Shown one piece after another: positions 44,440 through 57,174 of a stretch of DNA of 64,000 nt. The stretch is from Molossus alvarezi (taxonomy: Eukaryota; Chordata; Mammalia; Chiroptera; Molossidae): contig CM073907.1 in assembly GCA_037176705.1 (NCBI GenBank), forward strand, positions 13,857,001-13,921,000, in the 5' to 3' direction. Numbering within the stretch: position 1 is the first letter of the stretch; every line of letters begins with the position of its first letter. Both the position numbers and the translations under genes were made by a program. Below the pieces are notes generated by a model. It ran no database searches, was not told where the DNA came from, and saw only the letters and a program-made list of their open reading frames with translations.

Positions 44440-45415
44440 AGAAGTAAAAGCATCCGAATTGGAAAGGATGAAGTAAAACTGTCACTATCGGAGGGTGACA
44501 GGATATTATATGTAGAAAACCCTAAAGACTCCATTGAAAACAACAGAACTAATGAACAAATTCAGGATGCAAAATTACAGGACACAAAAAATCAGTTTCA
44601 TTTCTATACACTAATAACAATCAGAAAGAGAAATAAAAAAAACCATCCATTTACAATTGCATCAAAAGGCATAAATACCCAGGAATAAATTTAACTAAGG
44701 AGGTGAAAGACCTGTACTCTGAAAACTGTAAGACATTGATGAAAGAAATTAAAAAAGATACAAATAAATGGGAATACATTCCATGCCCATATATAGAAAA
44801 ATTAATTTGTTAAAATATCCATAATACTCAAAACAAGCTGCAGATTCAAGGTAACCCCTATCATTCTCATTTTTCACAGAAATAGAACAAACAATCCTAA
44901 AATTTGTATGGAACCACAAAAGACCCTGAGAAACCAAAGCAATCTTGAGACAGAACAAAACTGGAAGATCAAAATATTTTACAAAGCTAAAGTAATCAAA
45001 ACACTATGGCACTGTCCTAAAAACTGACACATAGAACAATGAAACAGAGAAAGAGCCCAGACATAAACTCAACTCATTTTTGGTCAATTAATTCATGACA
45101 AAGGAGGCAAGAACAGACAGTTGGAAAAGGATGGTCTCTTCAATCAATGCTGTTGGGCAAACGGGAACAGCCACATGCGAAAGAATGAAATTGGACTCCC
45201 TATCTTACACAAAAATCAACTGCAAGTGGATTACATACTTGAATGTAATACCTAAAACCATAAAACTTCCAGAAGAAAAGAGGCAATGAGCTTCTTGACA
45301 TCAGTCTTGGCGATGCCTTTTTGGATTTGACAACAAAAGCAAAAAATAGACAAGTAGGACTATATCCAACTAAAAAGCTTCTGCACAGCAAAGAAAGCCA
45401 CGGACAAGATGGACA
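44440..45415 (+). mobile_element. L1 ORF2 3' remnant in OCA2 intron 23
   Basis: Words typical of L1 ORF2 are readable across about 970 bases, for example ctatacactaataacaatc, gacctgtactctgaaaact, aattaattcatgacaaagg and ctatatccaactaaaaagc. Stops and indels are frequent. It lies antisense to OCA2. Confidence 0.8.
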
Positions 45416-46021
45416 GACGTGGCCAGCGGAGTGCATCTGCAGTCAGGTTCTAGGATACACAGAGACCAATGTCAGTGCTCTCCCGGGGCTCTGACCCCAA
45501 GCCCAGCCCTGTGGGGGCCGGAGGCTGGGGTTGCTGCCTCTGTGGGTACTGGCTGTTCCCTTCAGCCAAACAAGTCTTCAGTGGGCCCCCTCCCTGGGAG
45601 CTCCCACCCTGGGCTGCATCTCAGAGCTGTCCTCCTTGAGAGGCGCCCAAGCTGACCTTGGTCTGCAGCACCCAAGGTCCCTTCCAAGGGGGCCTTGCAC
45701 TGCGAGGCTGTCAGACTCTCAGTACAGAGCCCCGTCACGGACAATCAGAGCACACGTCCCGCTGGAATTCTTGAGAAAACACAACATGAAGTTCCCAGCA
45801 CATGTGGACCCCACTCAGCCCGAGCTGTGCAGATGCCCAAGTCACCCTGTGCTCCGCCAACCCAGCGATACATTCTGAATGCGTTTTCCTCCGAGCTCGC
45901 CTCTGCTACACCCATGGCCGTCACTGCTACCAACGTGCCTACCCTGGCGCTTGGAGATGCACTGCTTTTTACATGTATTTTTAGCTAAGTAGCTTAGAGA
46001 CTGATATAAGCAGCAAGTCAG

Positions 46022-46260
46022 CCCTGGTCAGTTTGGCTCAGCGGTAAGAACATCGCCTGTGGACCAAAGAGTCCTGGGTTCGATTCTGGTGAACGGCATG
46101 GACCTTGATTGTGGTTCATCCCCAGCCCCAGTTGGGGTGGTGCGGGTGGCAACCAATTGATGTGTCTCTCACATCAATGTTTCTCTCTCCCTCCTTCTTT
46201 CCCTCCAGCTCTATCTGAAGATAATGCAAAAATGTCCTCGGGTGAGGATTAAAAAAAAAA
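46022..46260 (+). mobile_element. VES-A SINE next to OCA2 exon 23 donor
   Basis: It runs from agccctggtcagtttggctc to gggtgaggattaaaa, with short flanks aagtca on both sides. In OCA2 sense its T-rich tail starts about 24 bases past the exon 23 splice donor. Confidence 0.88.
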
Positions 46261-46266
46261 AAGTCA

Positions 46267-46392
<126 letters not shown>

Positions 46393-46687
46393 TCAAGAAT
46401 AAAATCACGTCCTAGTTTATCGTGGTGGTAGGCGTCTGTCTGTCCTCTTTTGTTCTGTAATATTCGCAAAAGACAGGAATGTTGGGGAAAATAGAAGGCA
46501 GCAAGCCAAGAGGAAGACCAGATGTGAGATGGTGGACCCGTTGGGAGAAGCCATGGGCATGAGTCTCCAGGTCTGAGCAGAGCTGCTGAGAACAGGACAC
46601 CGTGGCTGTCACTCATCCACAGGGCCATCAGAGCTGATTCAACAGCACGTAACACACCCTGAGATGGGGGATCACCCTGGATTATCC

Positions 46688-46745
46688 TGGTGGGCCCGGG
46701 TGCCGCGTGGGAGCCACGTGGGCCCGGGTGCCGTGTGGGAGCCCT
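46688..46745 (+). repeat. About 30-bp direct duplication
   Basis: The phrase gtgggcccgggtgcc followed by gtgggagcc occurs twice in tandem. Confidence 0.8.
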
Positions 46746-47005
46746 GTGGGGCCTGGTGCAGAGCAGGAAAACCCTAACGTTGAGACCTAAATATTGCCTA
46801 TCCTCAGGCCAGGGGCTCAGGATGCCAGGACGCTCTGCAGAGACTGGGAGGGACAGGCTGCCGAGGAGCCGAGGACCTCCAGAGCCGCTGGATGCTGAGA
46901 ACAGGTTTCTGCTCAGGGAGCCACCTGACGCTCCTTACTTCCCTCCACCCGGCAGGCACTGACCGTCCGCTATAGCCCCCCCCTATTGCCATCAGCACCC
47001 CTTAC

Positions 47006-47099
47006 CTCCCAGGCAAGCGCCGAAGGCCAGCGCGTACATGAGTGGCGGCACAGGCAGGCTGACTTCGGGGTCCTGAGTCAGTTTCAGGAGCACGGGAAT
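47006..47099 (-). CDS. OCA2: OCA2 exon 22
   Basis: The 94-bp exon has acceptor tctgcag and donor gtaagg. It encodes [20 protein letters not shown] and then [11 protein letters not shown], leaving one base of Gly. The [10 protein letters not shown] end leads into the second glycine-rich loop. Confidence 0.96.
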
Positions 47100-47285
47100 C
47101 TGCAGAGAAAGGGACTTGGACATCACAGCCCAGAGGAGCTGCATGCGCCCTGGCTGACCACCAAAATCCAGAGCACTTTCCCAGCTGTCAAACAGCAGGG
47201 AGCAAAGGATGCCCACAGGTTGCCCAAGTGAACCTCGGGACTTACACCCCTGAGGCTGAGCCCACTGGTTTGTCTTTTACTTTTA

Positions 47286-47360
47286 AATATGCTTTTATTG
47301 ATTTTTTTTTTTATCCTCACCCGAGGACATTTTTCAATATTTTGTTCAGATAGAGTGGGA

Positions 47361-47400
<40 letters not shown>

Positions 47401-47765
47401 TCGACATGAAAGGGACACATCGAGTAGCTGCCACCCACATGGCCCAACCAGGGCCAGAGACAAACTGCAACCAAGGCACATGCCCTTAGCGGGAACCGAA
47501 CCTGGGTCTCTCCAGACCGCAGGCCAATGCTCTAACTGCTGAGCCAAACTGGCCAGGGCTTTATTGATTTTTTAAAGAGAGAGAGGAAGGAAGAGAAAGA
47601 GATAGAAACATCAATGTGAGAGAGAAACATCGATTGTCTGCCTCCTGCACGCCCCCTACTAGGGATGGAGCCCACAACCTGGGCATGTGCCCTGACCGGG
47701 ATTTGAACCGGGACTGCTCAGTCCATGGGATGAGGCTCAGTCCACGGAGCCACAGCAGCTGGGCA
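47286..47765 (-). mobile_element. VES-B SINE split by VES-A
   Basis: Its tail-side fragment at 47286-47303 and main part at 47560-47765 (gcctcctgcacgccccctac, gagccacagcagctgggc) are separated by a VES-A copy. Confidence 0.83.
47304..47559 (-). mobile_element. VES-A SINE nested in VES-B
   Basis: It runs from ttttatcctcacccgaggac to gccaaactggccagggc. The duplication tttattgatttttt flanks it. Confidence 0.9.
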
Positions 47766-48314
47766 GTTCACCTTTGTTTCCAGCCACATGACCGACTGGC
47801 CCTCCTGCCCTGCTCCCCCAGCCGCTGCTGTGGGTCTTGAATGGGGTCAAGTCACGCGGAACCTCACACAGCACCTGGGACTGTAGCCATCTGACGACCT
47901 CAGCACCCAACTACGCCATCTCCAGGCACCTCCCTGTTCCAAGGACCCTCCTGGCGTCTGTGGTGCCTCCCTTGTGCTTCATAAAATCTGTCTGGAAACC
48001 AGATGTTCTGCAGGGGGTGGGAGAGTGCCCCTCAAGATCACAAGAGAACACGCCCTTGTGGGACGTGTGCACACATGCCGGCACACCCAGGACCCGGGTG
48101 TTTGCCATGCGCCCCAGGTTCCGGCTCCCGACTCACAGTGCTGCCCTAAGTCAGGCAATCGGTGCCCTGGCCTCGGCCGGGTCAGGACGATTCAGACCTG
48201 TTCGTGTTCAGCAACCCAGCCGCTCAGGCCGGACAGCACAGCGTCCACAGGGGGTAGATGCTGCCAACCAGCCTGTGTCTGGGGGAGTCCTCCCATTTTC
48301 CTTAGAAGCAAAAT

Positions 48315-48554
48315 GAGCCTGGCTGCTGTGGCTCAGTGGATGGAGCACCGTCCATGGACTGAGAGGTCCCAGTTCGATTCCGGGTCAGGGCACATGCCTG
48401 GGTTATGGGCTCGATCCCCAGTAGAGGGCGTGCAGGAGGCAGCCAATCGATGTTTCTCACATCCATGTTTCTCTCTCTCTCTCCGTTCCTCTCTCTCTCT
48501 CAAAAAAAAAAAAAAAATCAGTGAAATATATTAATAAATAAATAAATATAAATA
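48315..48554 (+). mobile_element. VES-B SINE
   Basis: The head is ggctgctgtggctcagtgg, followed by a long A run and an AT-rich tail. The flanks agcaaaatga match on both sides. Confidence 0.88.
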
Positions 48555-48569
48555 AAAGCAAAATGAAAA

Positions 48570-48812
48570 ACCCTGGCCATTTTTGCTCAGTGGTTAGAGC
48601 ACTGGCCCACAGACCAAAAAGTCTCGGGTTTGATTCCGGTCAAGGGCATGTACCTCAGTTGCAGTCCGTCCCTGGCCCTGGTCAGGTCGTGCAGGAGGCA
48701 GCCAGTCGATGTGTCTCTCTCGCATCCACGTTTCTCCCTCTCTCCGTCTCTGTCCCTCCCTCCCACTCTGTCTGAGATCGATGGAAACATATCCTGGGGT
48801 GAGGATTAAAAA
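48570..48812 (+). mobile_element. VES-A SINE
   Basis: It runs from ccctggccatttttgctc to ctggggtgaggattaaaa. It ends about 100 bases from the OCA2 exon 21 donor. Confidence 0.88.
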
Positions 48813-48910
48813 CAAAGCAAATGGAAAGACTGGGTGCAGGGCTCCACGCTGCCCGCTCCGGCAGGAAGGTGAGCCCAGACGGTGTCGGCCCTGGAGGAGA
48901 CGGGACTCAC

Positions 48911-49015
48911 CATTGTGGCTGTGAAAGGGATGTTGTCGATCAGAGAGGACGCGATGGCAGAGACCCAGACCACCAGGACGATGGCAGCTGCCAGGCGCTG
49001 CTCCTCTGGGACCGT
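48911..49015 (-). CDS. OCA2: OCA2 exon 21
   Basis: The 105-bp exon (35 codons) has acceptor cgttgcag and donor gtgagt. It encodes [20 protein letters not shown], then [15 protein letters not shown]. The Pro of DNIPFT is human P743 (P743L causes albinism) and is wild type here. DNIPFT mirrors DNVTT of exon 13 in the internal repeat. It is phase 0 at both ends. Confidence 0.96.
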
Positions 49016-49481
49016 CTGCAACGAGCAGATGACAGCGGTGTGTCCCAGCGGCCCGTCAGCCACACCCACTGGGCATCTCCCGCCAGCGCACGCGGCATTT
49101 GAGGGCACACAGGGCTGTCTGTCCCTCCTCTGACCCCTGGGCGTGCACTCTGGACCGGCCTGGGCTGCCCAACCCTCCCAAGAGCCTGGCCAGATTCCAC
49201 AGCCACTGAGGGGACACGTCCCAGCCGTGCCCTAGTCAACCAGCTGTGGGCGGAGGAGCCGGTGCCCCTGTTCCTGGTGGTTCACGCTGGTGACACTGGT
49301 CACACGGTCAAACAACCTGCTCTCCCAGCACAGCTCCAGGCCTGACACCTCTCCTAGGCTACCCCGGATAAAACAGGTCCCAGGATGTACTTTTCCCCAT
49401 CAGGGCTGTGGCCAATTCTTGCCCTTTTTTTTTTTATGGAATCAAAGGACTGCACAGATCACCGTGCCACGTGGACCACAC

Positions 49482-49541
49482 CTTGATCAGCGAGGTGGTC
49501 TGCTCGCCGATGTACTCGATCAGGTGCAGGTGTGCCAGCGC
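49482..49541 (-). CDS. OCA2: OCA2 exon 20
   Basis: This 60-bp, 20-codon exon has acceptor ttcttgcag and donor gtgtgg. It encodes ALAHLHLIEYIGEQTTSLIK. It is phase 0 at both ends. The donor gtgtgg is weak. Confidence 0.94.
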
Positions 49542-50154
49542 CTGCAAGAAGCAGACACGACAATGAGAGTCAGTGTAAAACCGGAGCTCGTGTGAACTGT
49601 GAAGAACCACGTCTTCAAAGTGAAACTACGTGACCCAGGCTCTCGCTGCTTATACAAGATCAGCCTCTGATGCACAGTCTGTACATCATCGCTGGCTGTG
49701 CCCCCTGAGGATTCGCTGAGAGGCAGCACAAGCCGAGGCAGGAGTCTCAGGGATCTGCGTCCACGTTCCGCTTACACCCCAATGGAAGCCCGTCTCTCCC
49801 GAGATCTCTTCGCAGAGGTTCTTCTAGGAAGGCGCACCTCAGATTTTTTTTCAAAGTTTAACATCGCAGTGTTAGAATAAAATAGAAATGCAGGATGTGT
49901 AACTGTCAGAGAAAGGAGGGGAAGGTCTGTTTGAGAAGCTCAGGACAGACTCAGAGAACTCTGCCTGAGGGAGGAGACCAGGTGGAGTGCAGGAGCCGTC
50001 TGCTCAGGCTGCAGCCTTGTCCCAGCCCCGGGGCGGGGTGACCAGGAGGGACCGGAGCGGGGAGACAGCTGGTCAGCACCTCTGTGGGGCTGTTTGTTAG
50101 CCTTCACTTAAAAGCTGTGGAACCCACGCCGGGAAAACCATCCACAACATCCTA

Positions 50155-50310
50155 GCAACCTTGTGTGCACTGGACTTATTGTGGTGGTCACAGCATGAGT
50201 GTGTAAATACCAAATCGCTGTGGAGTACATCTGAAAGCTAACGAGATATTGTATGTCAACTACAATATACAGCACTTTTAAAAGGCAATACGAGTCAAAT
50301 AAATAGATAG
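50155..50310 (+). mobile_element. L1 3'-end remnant
   Basis: The phrases attgtggtggtcacagcatg and gagatattgtatgtcaac are typical of L1 3' UTRs. Confidence 0.65.
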
Positions 50311-50419
50311 AGAAGAAGAACTGGGGCCCTTCAGTCACCAGTCCGCTCTTACAGCAGCTGAATCACAAGGGTAAGTCTATTGAGAACAGGGTTCCTCAAT
50401 CTCTGGACATTTAAACCTT

Positions 50420-50545
50420 TTAGTTTTTTTTTTCATTCTTCAATTACAGATGGCATTCACCACTGCATTTGTTTCAGGTGCGTAGCATAGTGCTCAGACA
50501 ATATACACCTGAGGAGCTACCCCACCGTGTGGCACCACCTGACAC
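50420..50545 (-). mobile_element. L1 3'-end remnant, antisense
   Basis: The phrases attcttcaattacagatgg and gtttcaggtgcgtagcatag are the complement of an L1 3' end, related to the piece at 30650. Confidence 0.6.
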
Positions 50546-50731
50546 CCAGGCGCTGGGTGCTGGGTGCTGGGTGCCACCCTGTGAACGCAGCGTGGGGAGT
50601 CCTTCTGTTCCAGCTCCACACAGCGCGCATCTCACTTCACAGCGACGAAGTTGGGGCAAGTCTACAAGCCCCGAAGATCACCAAAGAGCAAACAAACAAG
50701 CAGGATGGCGATCAGGTCAGCACCTGTATCA

Positions 50732-51175
<444 letters not shown>

Positions 51176-51573
51176 TCAGGGGGGGACGGTCCTCCAGGGC
51201 AGGAAACGGACACTGTGGGCACCTCATCGCCAAGTCCCGCACCAACTGCAGGACTGTGGCCCTGCTGATGGGACATCCCGTCTCCTCCAGGTGTGTCTGA
51301 AGGTGTGGCTAGGAGCGGGACCAGGACCATGCTGTCTGGTCTTTTCGCTGTCCCTCCTAAGGTTCAACCCTGGAGGTGCTGAGAACTCAGGACAGGCACC
51401 TCTTTCTCCCCCTCCCTCTGCTCATCCCTCTCCTTCTGGAGAAAATGGACCCAAGCAGCGCAGAGAAGGCTGGCCACCCCTCCTCTGCCTCCCTGGCCCT
51501 GTGACCATGTCTGGGAACAAGCTTGAAGCGCCCCCTCCGGCTGTGACGTCAAGTGCTACATCCAGCGACTCAC

Positions 51574-51682
51574 CCAGATCAAGGTGGACTCCAGGGACAA
51601 ACGAATTGAGGAAGAACATGCAGATGACAGTCCCCAGCACCATCAGGCACTTGGCCAGCAGAACCCTGTCGGATATTCTGTG
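51574..51682 (-). CDS. OCA2: OCA2 exon 18
   Basis: The 109-bp exon has acceptor cctctctcag and donor gtgagt. It encodes [20 protein letters not shown] and then [16 protein letters not shown], the first helix of the second half. It leaves one base of Gly. Human has DGILLAK where this has DRVLLAK (from memory). Confidence 0.95.
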
Positions 51683-52689
51683 CTGAGAGAGGAAGACAAC
51701 GGTCATTCCAGCCACGTGCCCATCGTCCCACACGACCTGAATCATCCCACATCGCTCCCCGGGAGGAAAACTGCAACATCTTGAACTTGAAAGAAGATAA
51801 TGAGGAACTGTGTTGAGGAAAACTGCACAGATTCCAGACCAGAGCATTTAAATCCTTGTGGAAAGTAACCCGGTCGATTTACGAGGCAGAGCGATCGGTC
51901 GCTGAGCACTTGGCTGAGCAGCTTCCACAGGACAGAGCGCAAAGCTGTTCCCAGCCCGGCCAGCGGGAGGCAGATGCGGCAAAACCACTGGGGACCCGGC
52001 CCTTGGACCCACGTGTTTCCACAGTGCCATGTGCTCATCCCCTGTCACCTCCCTCCCATCGCACAGGTCTGCGCTCCAGGTGGGGCCGCGGGAGCTAGCA
52101 GGGTCCTGCGATGACAGGGTCCTGCTGGGTTCTTGCGGGTCCTGTCCCAGCGCTCACGAACTCTGGAAGGCACTCAGCTCTTCTCACTGATAGGATGGCA
52201 CCCAAGGGAGCCTGCCCTGGCATCTGGGGTGAGAGCAGGAGCCAGAAGGGCTCTGTGCTGTGCAGCCCCTCATTGACCTGCGGCCTCTGGGCCTGAGCCC
52301 CTGAGCGCCCGGGGACACGTCTCCGAGGTGCTGTGCTCCGACGGCCTGGGCTGCACGGTTGGGCGGCGTGAGTTCCCGAGCCACACGGATGGGCACAGGT
52401 GGTCCTGCCCCATAAGAGGCCCTGTGCTACATAGTGGGGACTGACAGCTGTGTGCGTCCCACCGGCACATCCGTCTGTCTGTCTGTGTGCATCCAGAATC
52501 AGAATCAGATGGACGCAGACATTAAGCTGTTGACGTGGGGTTAGGTAAAGGGACAGGTGTGTAGACACAGGTGTGAGTACAGAGGTATGGACACAGCTAG
52601 CCATGTTCTCTCTCGGGTTGCCTGCTCACAGTTAAAGCTGCTTCACAGACACTCGTGCCCTGACCTCTGCTCACAGGCCCGGAGTCACC

Positions 52690-53675
52690 TCCAAGTCTTC
52701 ATCCCTCCTGCCTCCACCACATCTCCTGGTTCCACCTCCTCCCGCCTCCACCACAGCTCCTGGCTCCGCCCCTTCCCCTCCACCACATCTGCTGGCCCCG
52801 CCCCTTCCGCTCCCACCACAGCTCCTGGCTCCACCCCTTCCCACCTCCTTCAGAGATCCTGGCTCCACCCCTCCCGCCCCACCACACCTCCTGGCCCCGC
52901 CCCTTCCCACCTCCATCAGATCCTGGCTCCACCCCTCCCGCCCCACCACACCTCCTGGCTCCGCCCTTCCCCTCCACCACACCTCCTGGCTCCGCCCCTT
53001 CCCCCTCCACCACACCTCCTGGCTCCGCCCCTTCCCCCTCCACCACCATCTCCTGGCTCCGCCCCTCCCGCCCCCACCACATCTCCTGGCTCCGCCCCTT
53101 CCCCCTCCACCACATGTCCTGGCTCCGCCCCTTCCCACCTCCATCAGAGATCCTGGCTCCACCCCTTCCGCCCCCACCACAGCTCCTGGCTCCACCCCTT
53201 CCCACCTCCTTCAGAGATCCTGGCTCCACCCCTCCCGCCCCACCACACCTCCTGGCTCCGCCCCTTCCCACCTCCATCAGAGATCCTGGCTCCGCCCCTC
53301 CCGCCCCACCACACCTCCTGGCTCCGCCCCTTCCCCCTCCACCACACCTCCTGGCTCCGCCCCTTCCCCCTCCACCACCATCTCCTGGCTCCGCCCCTCC
53401 CGCCCCCACCACACCTCCTGACTCCGCCCCTCCCCCTCCCCCACACCTCCTGGCTCCTCCCCTCCCGCCCCACCACACCTCCTGACTCCGCCCCTCCCGC
53501 CCCCACCACACCTCCTGACTCCGCCCCTCCCGCCCCCACCACACCTCCTGGCTCCGCCCCTCCCGCCCTCACCACAGCTCCTGGCCCCGCCCCTCCCGCC
53601 CCACCACAGCTCCTGGCTCCACCTCTTCCCACCTCCATCAGAGATCCTGGCTCCGCCCCTTCCCACCCCAACGCC
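52690..53675 (-). repeat. OCA2: G-rich VNTR in OCA2 intron 17
   Basis: About 30 copies of a roughly 33-base unit run on for about 985 bases, for example ctcctggctccgcccc followed by ttccccctccaccacac. Neighbouring starts at 52985 and 53018 are 33 apart. Some units carry caccaccat or tccatcagagat inserts, giving mixed lengths and a higher-order pattern. On the OCA2 sense strand the repeat is G-rich. It ends about 40 bases from the exon 17 donor. Confidence 0.95.
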
Positions 53676-53716
53676 CTCTGAGGAAGACCAGTTCACTGGC
53701 TCAGTCTGCACTGTAC

Positions 53717-53774
53717 CTTTTTTTGTAGCTCTTGGATATTGGTCTCCCAATTCTTATCTTCCTGAGAGATTTGT
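53717..53774 (-). CDS. OCA2: OCA2 exon 17
   Basis: This 58-bp exon has acceptor gcgttttag and donor gtacag. It completes Arg and encodes QISQEDKNWETNIQELQKK, a charged stretch of the central loop. An internal ctctcag could be a competing acceptor, but the in-phase fit with exon 16 (HTFH-R-QISQ) supports the upstream one. A 1-kb G-rich tandem repeat starts about 40 bases past the donor in the transcript. Confidence 0.93.
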
Positions 53775-54039
53775 CTAAAACGCAAAAAGCAGACTCATTA
53801 TTTTCCTGGTGATACTGAGCAGGGCATGAGGAGGGCTGGTCAGAGGCGCCCTGGACGCTGTCCATTGGCACCCAGTGTGGCTGCACGAGGCGCGGGACGT
53901 GGCGCGTGGGGCTGGGCGTATGGATGGGAAAAGATGCTTGCTCTGCATTTCCAAAGAAAAATACACATGGAACGATGGCAGCAGTTGATGAAACGTCTGC
54001 GAGCGTGTGCACATGTGAGCGTGAGCACAGGACTCATCA

Positions 54040-54175
54040 AAACGTTGGCAGAGTAGCCAAAGGATTATATGCGTAGTCCGTGGATACAGTCAGTGCTGTG
54101 GGGAAGGCCTGGGTGGAGGGGCGATGGGGAATGGGGACCTCTGTCATACAGTCAGCGATAAAGATGAACAAAACA
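54040..54175 (+). mobile_element. HAL1/L1 3'-end fragment
   Basis: The sequence cagtgctgtggggaaggcc through cctctgtcatacagtc to gataaagatgaac matches, with changes, the tail of the 9840-12515 element. Confidence 0.6.
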
Positions 54176-54189
54176 AAAACATATGCCAT

Positions 54190-54345
54190 CCCTGGCTGGG
54201 TGGCTGTCAGTTGGAGCATCATCCTTTACACCAAAAGGTTCTGGTTCAGTTCCCAGTTGGGGCACATATGGGAGGCAACCGATCAACGTTTCTCTCTCTC
54301 CCCTAAAAAAAAAAAATCAATAAACATTCTCAGGTGAAGATTTAA
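54190..54345 (+). mobile_element. VES-C SINE
   Basis: The sequence ccctggctgggtggctgtc, ggagcatcatcctttacacc, ggaggcaaccgatcaacg, then aatcaataaacattctc. Confidence 0.8.
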
Positions 54346-54624
54346 AAAGAAAAGAAAAAGCCAGGATGTGAACTGAGTGGATCAGCTATTCTCTGAGCTC
54401 CCTGAAAATCAACTACAGGAAGAATTTTTGTTAGATTCGTTTATTACATTATTTTCGATTCTACGCTACAAGTGTGACCGGGGCAGGGAGGCAGAGTGGC
54501 TGTGTGACTTTGGCCCCGGCGCATGCGGTGTTGCCCTGGGCAAGCCGCTGAAACGCTCTGACCCTCGGTTGTCCGCCCTTTGGCCGGCTTCGCACCATGC
54601 ATGGCGCCTGGAACGTGCCCATCA

Positions 54625-54999
<375 letters not shown>

Positions 55000-55136
55000 T
55001 CACCACCTCCCAGGGACAAGGAACCCCTCGACAACGTCCAGCCAACCATGGCCCACGCCAAAGCGGTGGCTTCTCAGCATCCACGTCATTGTAAAGAAAC
55101 CAGGAGGCAAAGCCACGTTAAAAAGTTACCATGGAT

Positions 55137-55385
55137 TCGCCCTGGCTGGTTTGGCTCAGCGGTTAGAGCATTGGCCTGCGGTCCAGAGAGACCCAGGTTC
55201 GGTTCCGCTAAGGGCACGTACCTCGGTTGTAGTTTGTCCCCCGCCCTGGTTGGGTCGTGCGAGTGGCAATCACTCAATGTGTCCCTTTCATGTCAATGTT
55301 TCTCTCTCTCTCCCTCCCTCCCACTCTATCTGAAGAAAATATGGAAAAATGTCCTCGGGTGAGGATTAAAAATAAAAAAAATTTT
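55137..55385 (+). mobile_element. VES-A SINE
   Basis: A full-length copy with the exact 17-base duplication aaaaagttaccatggat at 55120-55136 and again at about 55387-55403. Such a long exact duplication points to a recent insertion. Confidence 0.93.
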
Positions 55386-55494
55386 AAAAAAGTTACCATG
55401 GATGCAAAGTTAACACGATTTCCACTGTTTGGGTGAAGAATATTTGTTTATCCTCACCCAAGGATATGTTTATTGATTTTGAAACAAAAAGTAG

Positions 55495-55740
55495 CAAATG
55501 AATTAACAAAATAAACAAAAGCAAACTCAGCCCCAGACAAGAGAAGGTGGTCACCAGAGGGCAGGGGCTGGGAGGGCCAAGGGGTCAGGGGTCAAAGGTG
55601 GTAACAGGAAGAGACTGGACTTCAGGTGGGGAACATGCAGTAGAGTCCCCAGGGGTCGAATTATAATGCTGCGCACCGGAAAATTATACAATATTATCGA
55701 CCAGTGCTACCTGAATAAATTTAATTTTTAAAAAGTAAAA
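55495..55740 (+). mobile_element. L1 3'-UTR remnant
   Basis: The phrase gtggtcaccagagggcaggg and the later tacaatattatcgaccag with an A-rich end match an L1 3' UTR. A short SINE-tail fragment (atcctcacccaaggat, 55448 onward) precedes it. Confidence 0.65.
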
Positions 55741-55934
55741 AAGCACAGCTCATGGATGGAAGCCCTTCAAACACACTGTGTCCCAAGGCAATGAGGACAC
55801 ACCGATCACAGCATCCAGTGGCCGACGCTGCTTCCGGATGGGAAGACCCTCCCGCCTTTCGGTGGCGGACCCCCTGGGAGAACAGCATCGGGGCAGCACA
55901 GGCGGGAGGGACTCTGACGAGGGCTCGCACTCAC

Positions 55935-56067
55935 CCACAATCTCACTGGGCTCCTTGTTATACAGCTTTTTGTTCCAGTAAAGGAGTCTGAGGAGCGGGA
56001 AGGAGAAGAGGAGGACAAAGCAAATCCCGAGGAACATGTGTGCCGTGAAGCCCGCGAAGTCCAGGCC
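55935..56067 (-). CDS. OCA2: OCA2 exon 15
   Basis: The 133-bp exon has acceptor tccccag and donor gtgagt. It encodes [20 protein letters not shown], then the rest of a membrane helix and [17 protein letters not shown], entering the central hydrophilic loop. It leaves one base of a Glu codon. Confidence 0.95.
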
Positions 56068-56520
56068 CTGGGGACAGGAAGGGGCATGTGAAGGGCCTGC
56101 AGCCTCGGCGGGGGAGGGATTCCAGGCCAGCGAGGGGTGCACATCGGGCCGCGGGCAGTGGCTTGAGGGCTGGGTGCCCGCGGGAGGCCCAGAGCAGGCA
56201 CAGACTTCACAGCTCTGAGCACACGGCGTCTCCCCCACCGAAGCCCAAACTGGGGACCCGTGGTTGAGGCCCAGCATGGGTGCTGCTGGAGGTGATCACA
56301 GGGCTCTCCCACCTTCGGATGTGCCCCGGGGGCACGGTCGTGGGCACACTGGTCAGCTCACGCAAGACTGGTGAGGCATTGCCAGGGGCGAAACACAGCA
56401 TACGAAAGTTAAACCACAGCATCTGAGTTGTACCCCGGATCTCTAGAAAATGGTGGGCCCACAAAATGGCTATCAACACCTTAGAGCCATGAATTCTCAA
56501 AGGTTTAAATATATTTATGG

Positions 56521-56730
56521 TCCAGCCGGTGTCGCTCAGTGGATTGAGCGCCATCCCATGGACTGAGAGGTCCCAGTTCCATTCCCAGTCAGGGCACACG
56601 CCCAGGTTGCAGGCTTGATCCCCAGTAGGGGGCGCACACGAGGCATCTCATTGATGTTTCTCTCACTTCGATGCTTCTCTCTCCCTCTCTCTCTAAAAAC
56701 TTAATGAAAAAACATTTAAAATGAATAAAT
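56521..56730 (+). mobile_element. VES-B SINE
   Basis: The head is ccagccggtgtcgctcagtg. The exact duplication aaatatatttatgg is at 56507-56520 and 56731-56744. Confidence 0.92.
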
Positions 56731-56942
56731 AAATATATTTATGGAAGACATCACACACACACACACACCCCATCTACAGGAAATGACACCCCGATTTGGA
56801 AGCATTTCAGAGATGATGGACTGAGAAAATTCTAATGGCCAAACAATGATAAATGAAAGTAAATTATATTATTCTAGTTTTAACTCTTTAAGATAGGTAG
56901 AATAACATTTGCAAGCTCCTTACTGCTTTGGTTTCATTTTAT

Positions 56943-57174
56943 TTATTTTTTTATCCTCACCTGAGGATATTTTCCCATTTATCTTCAGGTAGAGAGAGAG
57001 AGAGAAAGAGAAACATTGACCTGAGACAGACACATCAACTGGTTGCCTCTGGCACGACCCCGACCAGGGCCGGGTACAAACTGCAACCGAGGCACGTGCC
57101 CTCGACTGGAATCAAACCCGCGACTCACTGGTCCGCGGGCCAACACTCTAACCACTGAGCCACGCCGGCCAGGC
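56943..57174 (-). mobile_element. VES-A SINE
   Basis: It runs from tttatcctcacctgaggat to gagccacgccggccaggcc. Flanks tgctttggttt are on both sides. Confidence 0.9.

Noticed and set aside
52557..53681. 374-residue open frame (and minus-strand Gly-rich frames) over the OCA2 intron VNTR
   Set aside because: The 33-base unit is a multiple of three without stops, so long frames arise automatically. It lies inside a confirmed intron.
53717..53761. Shorter version of OCA2 exon 17 using the internal ctctcag acceptor
   Set aside because: It would lose QISQ and break the phase with exon 16. The upstream gcgttttag acceptor gives the 58-base exon expected from human.
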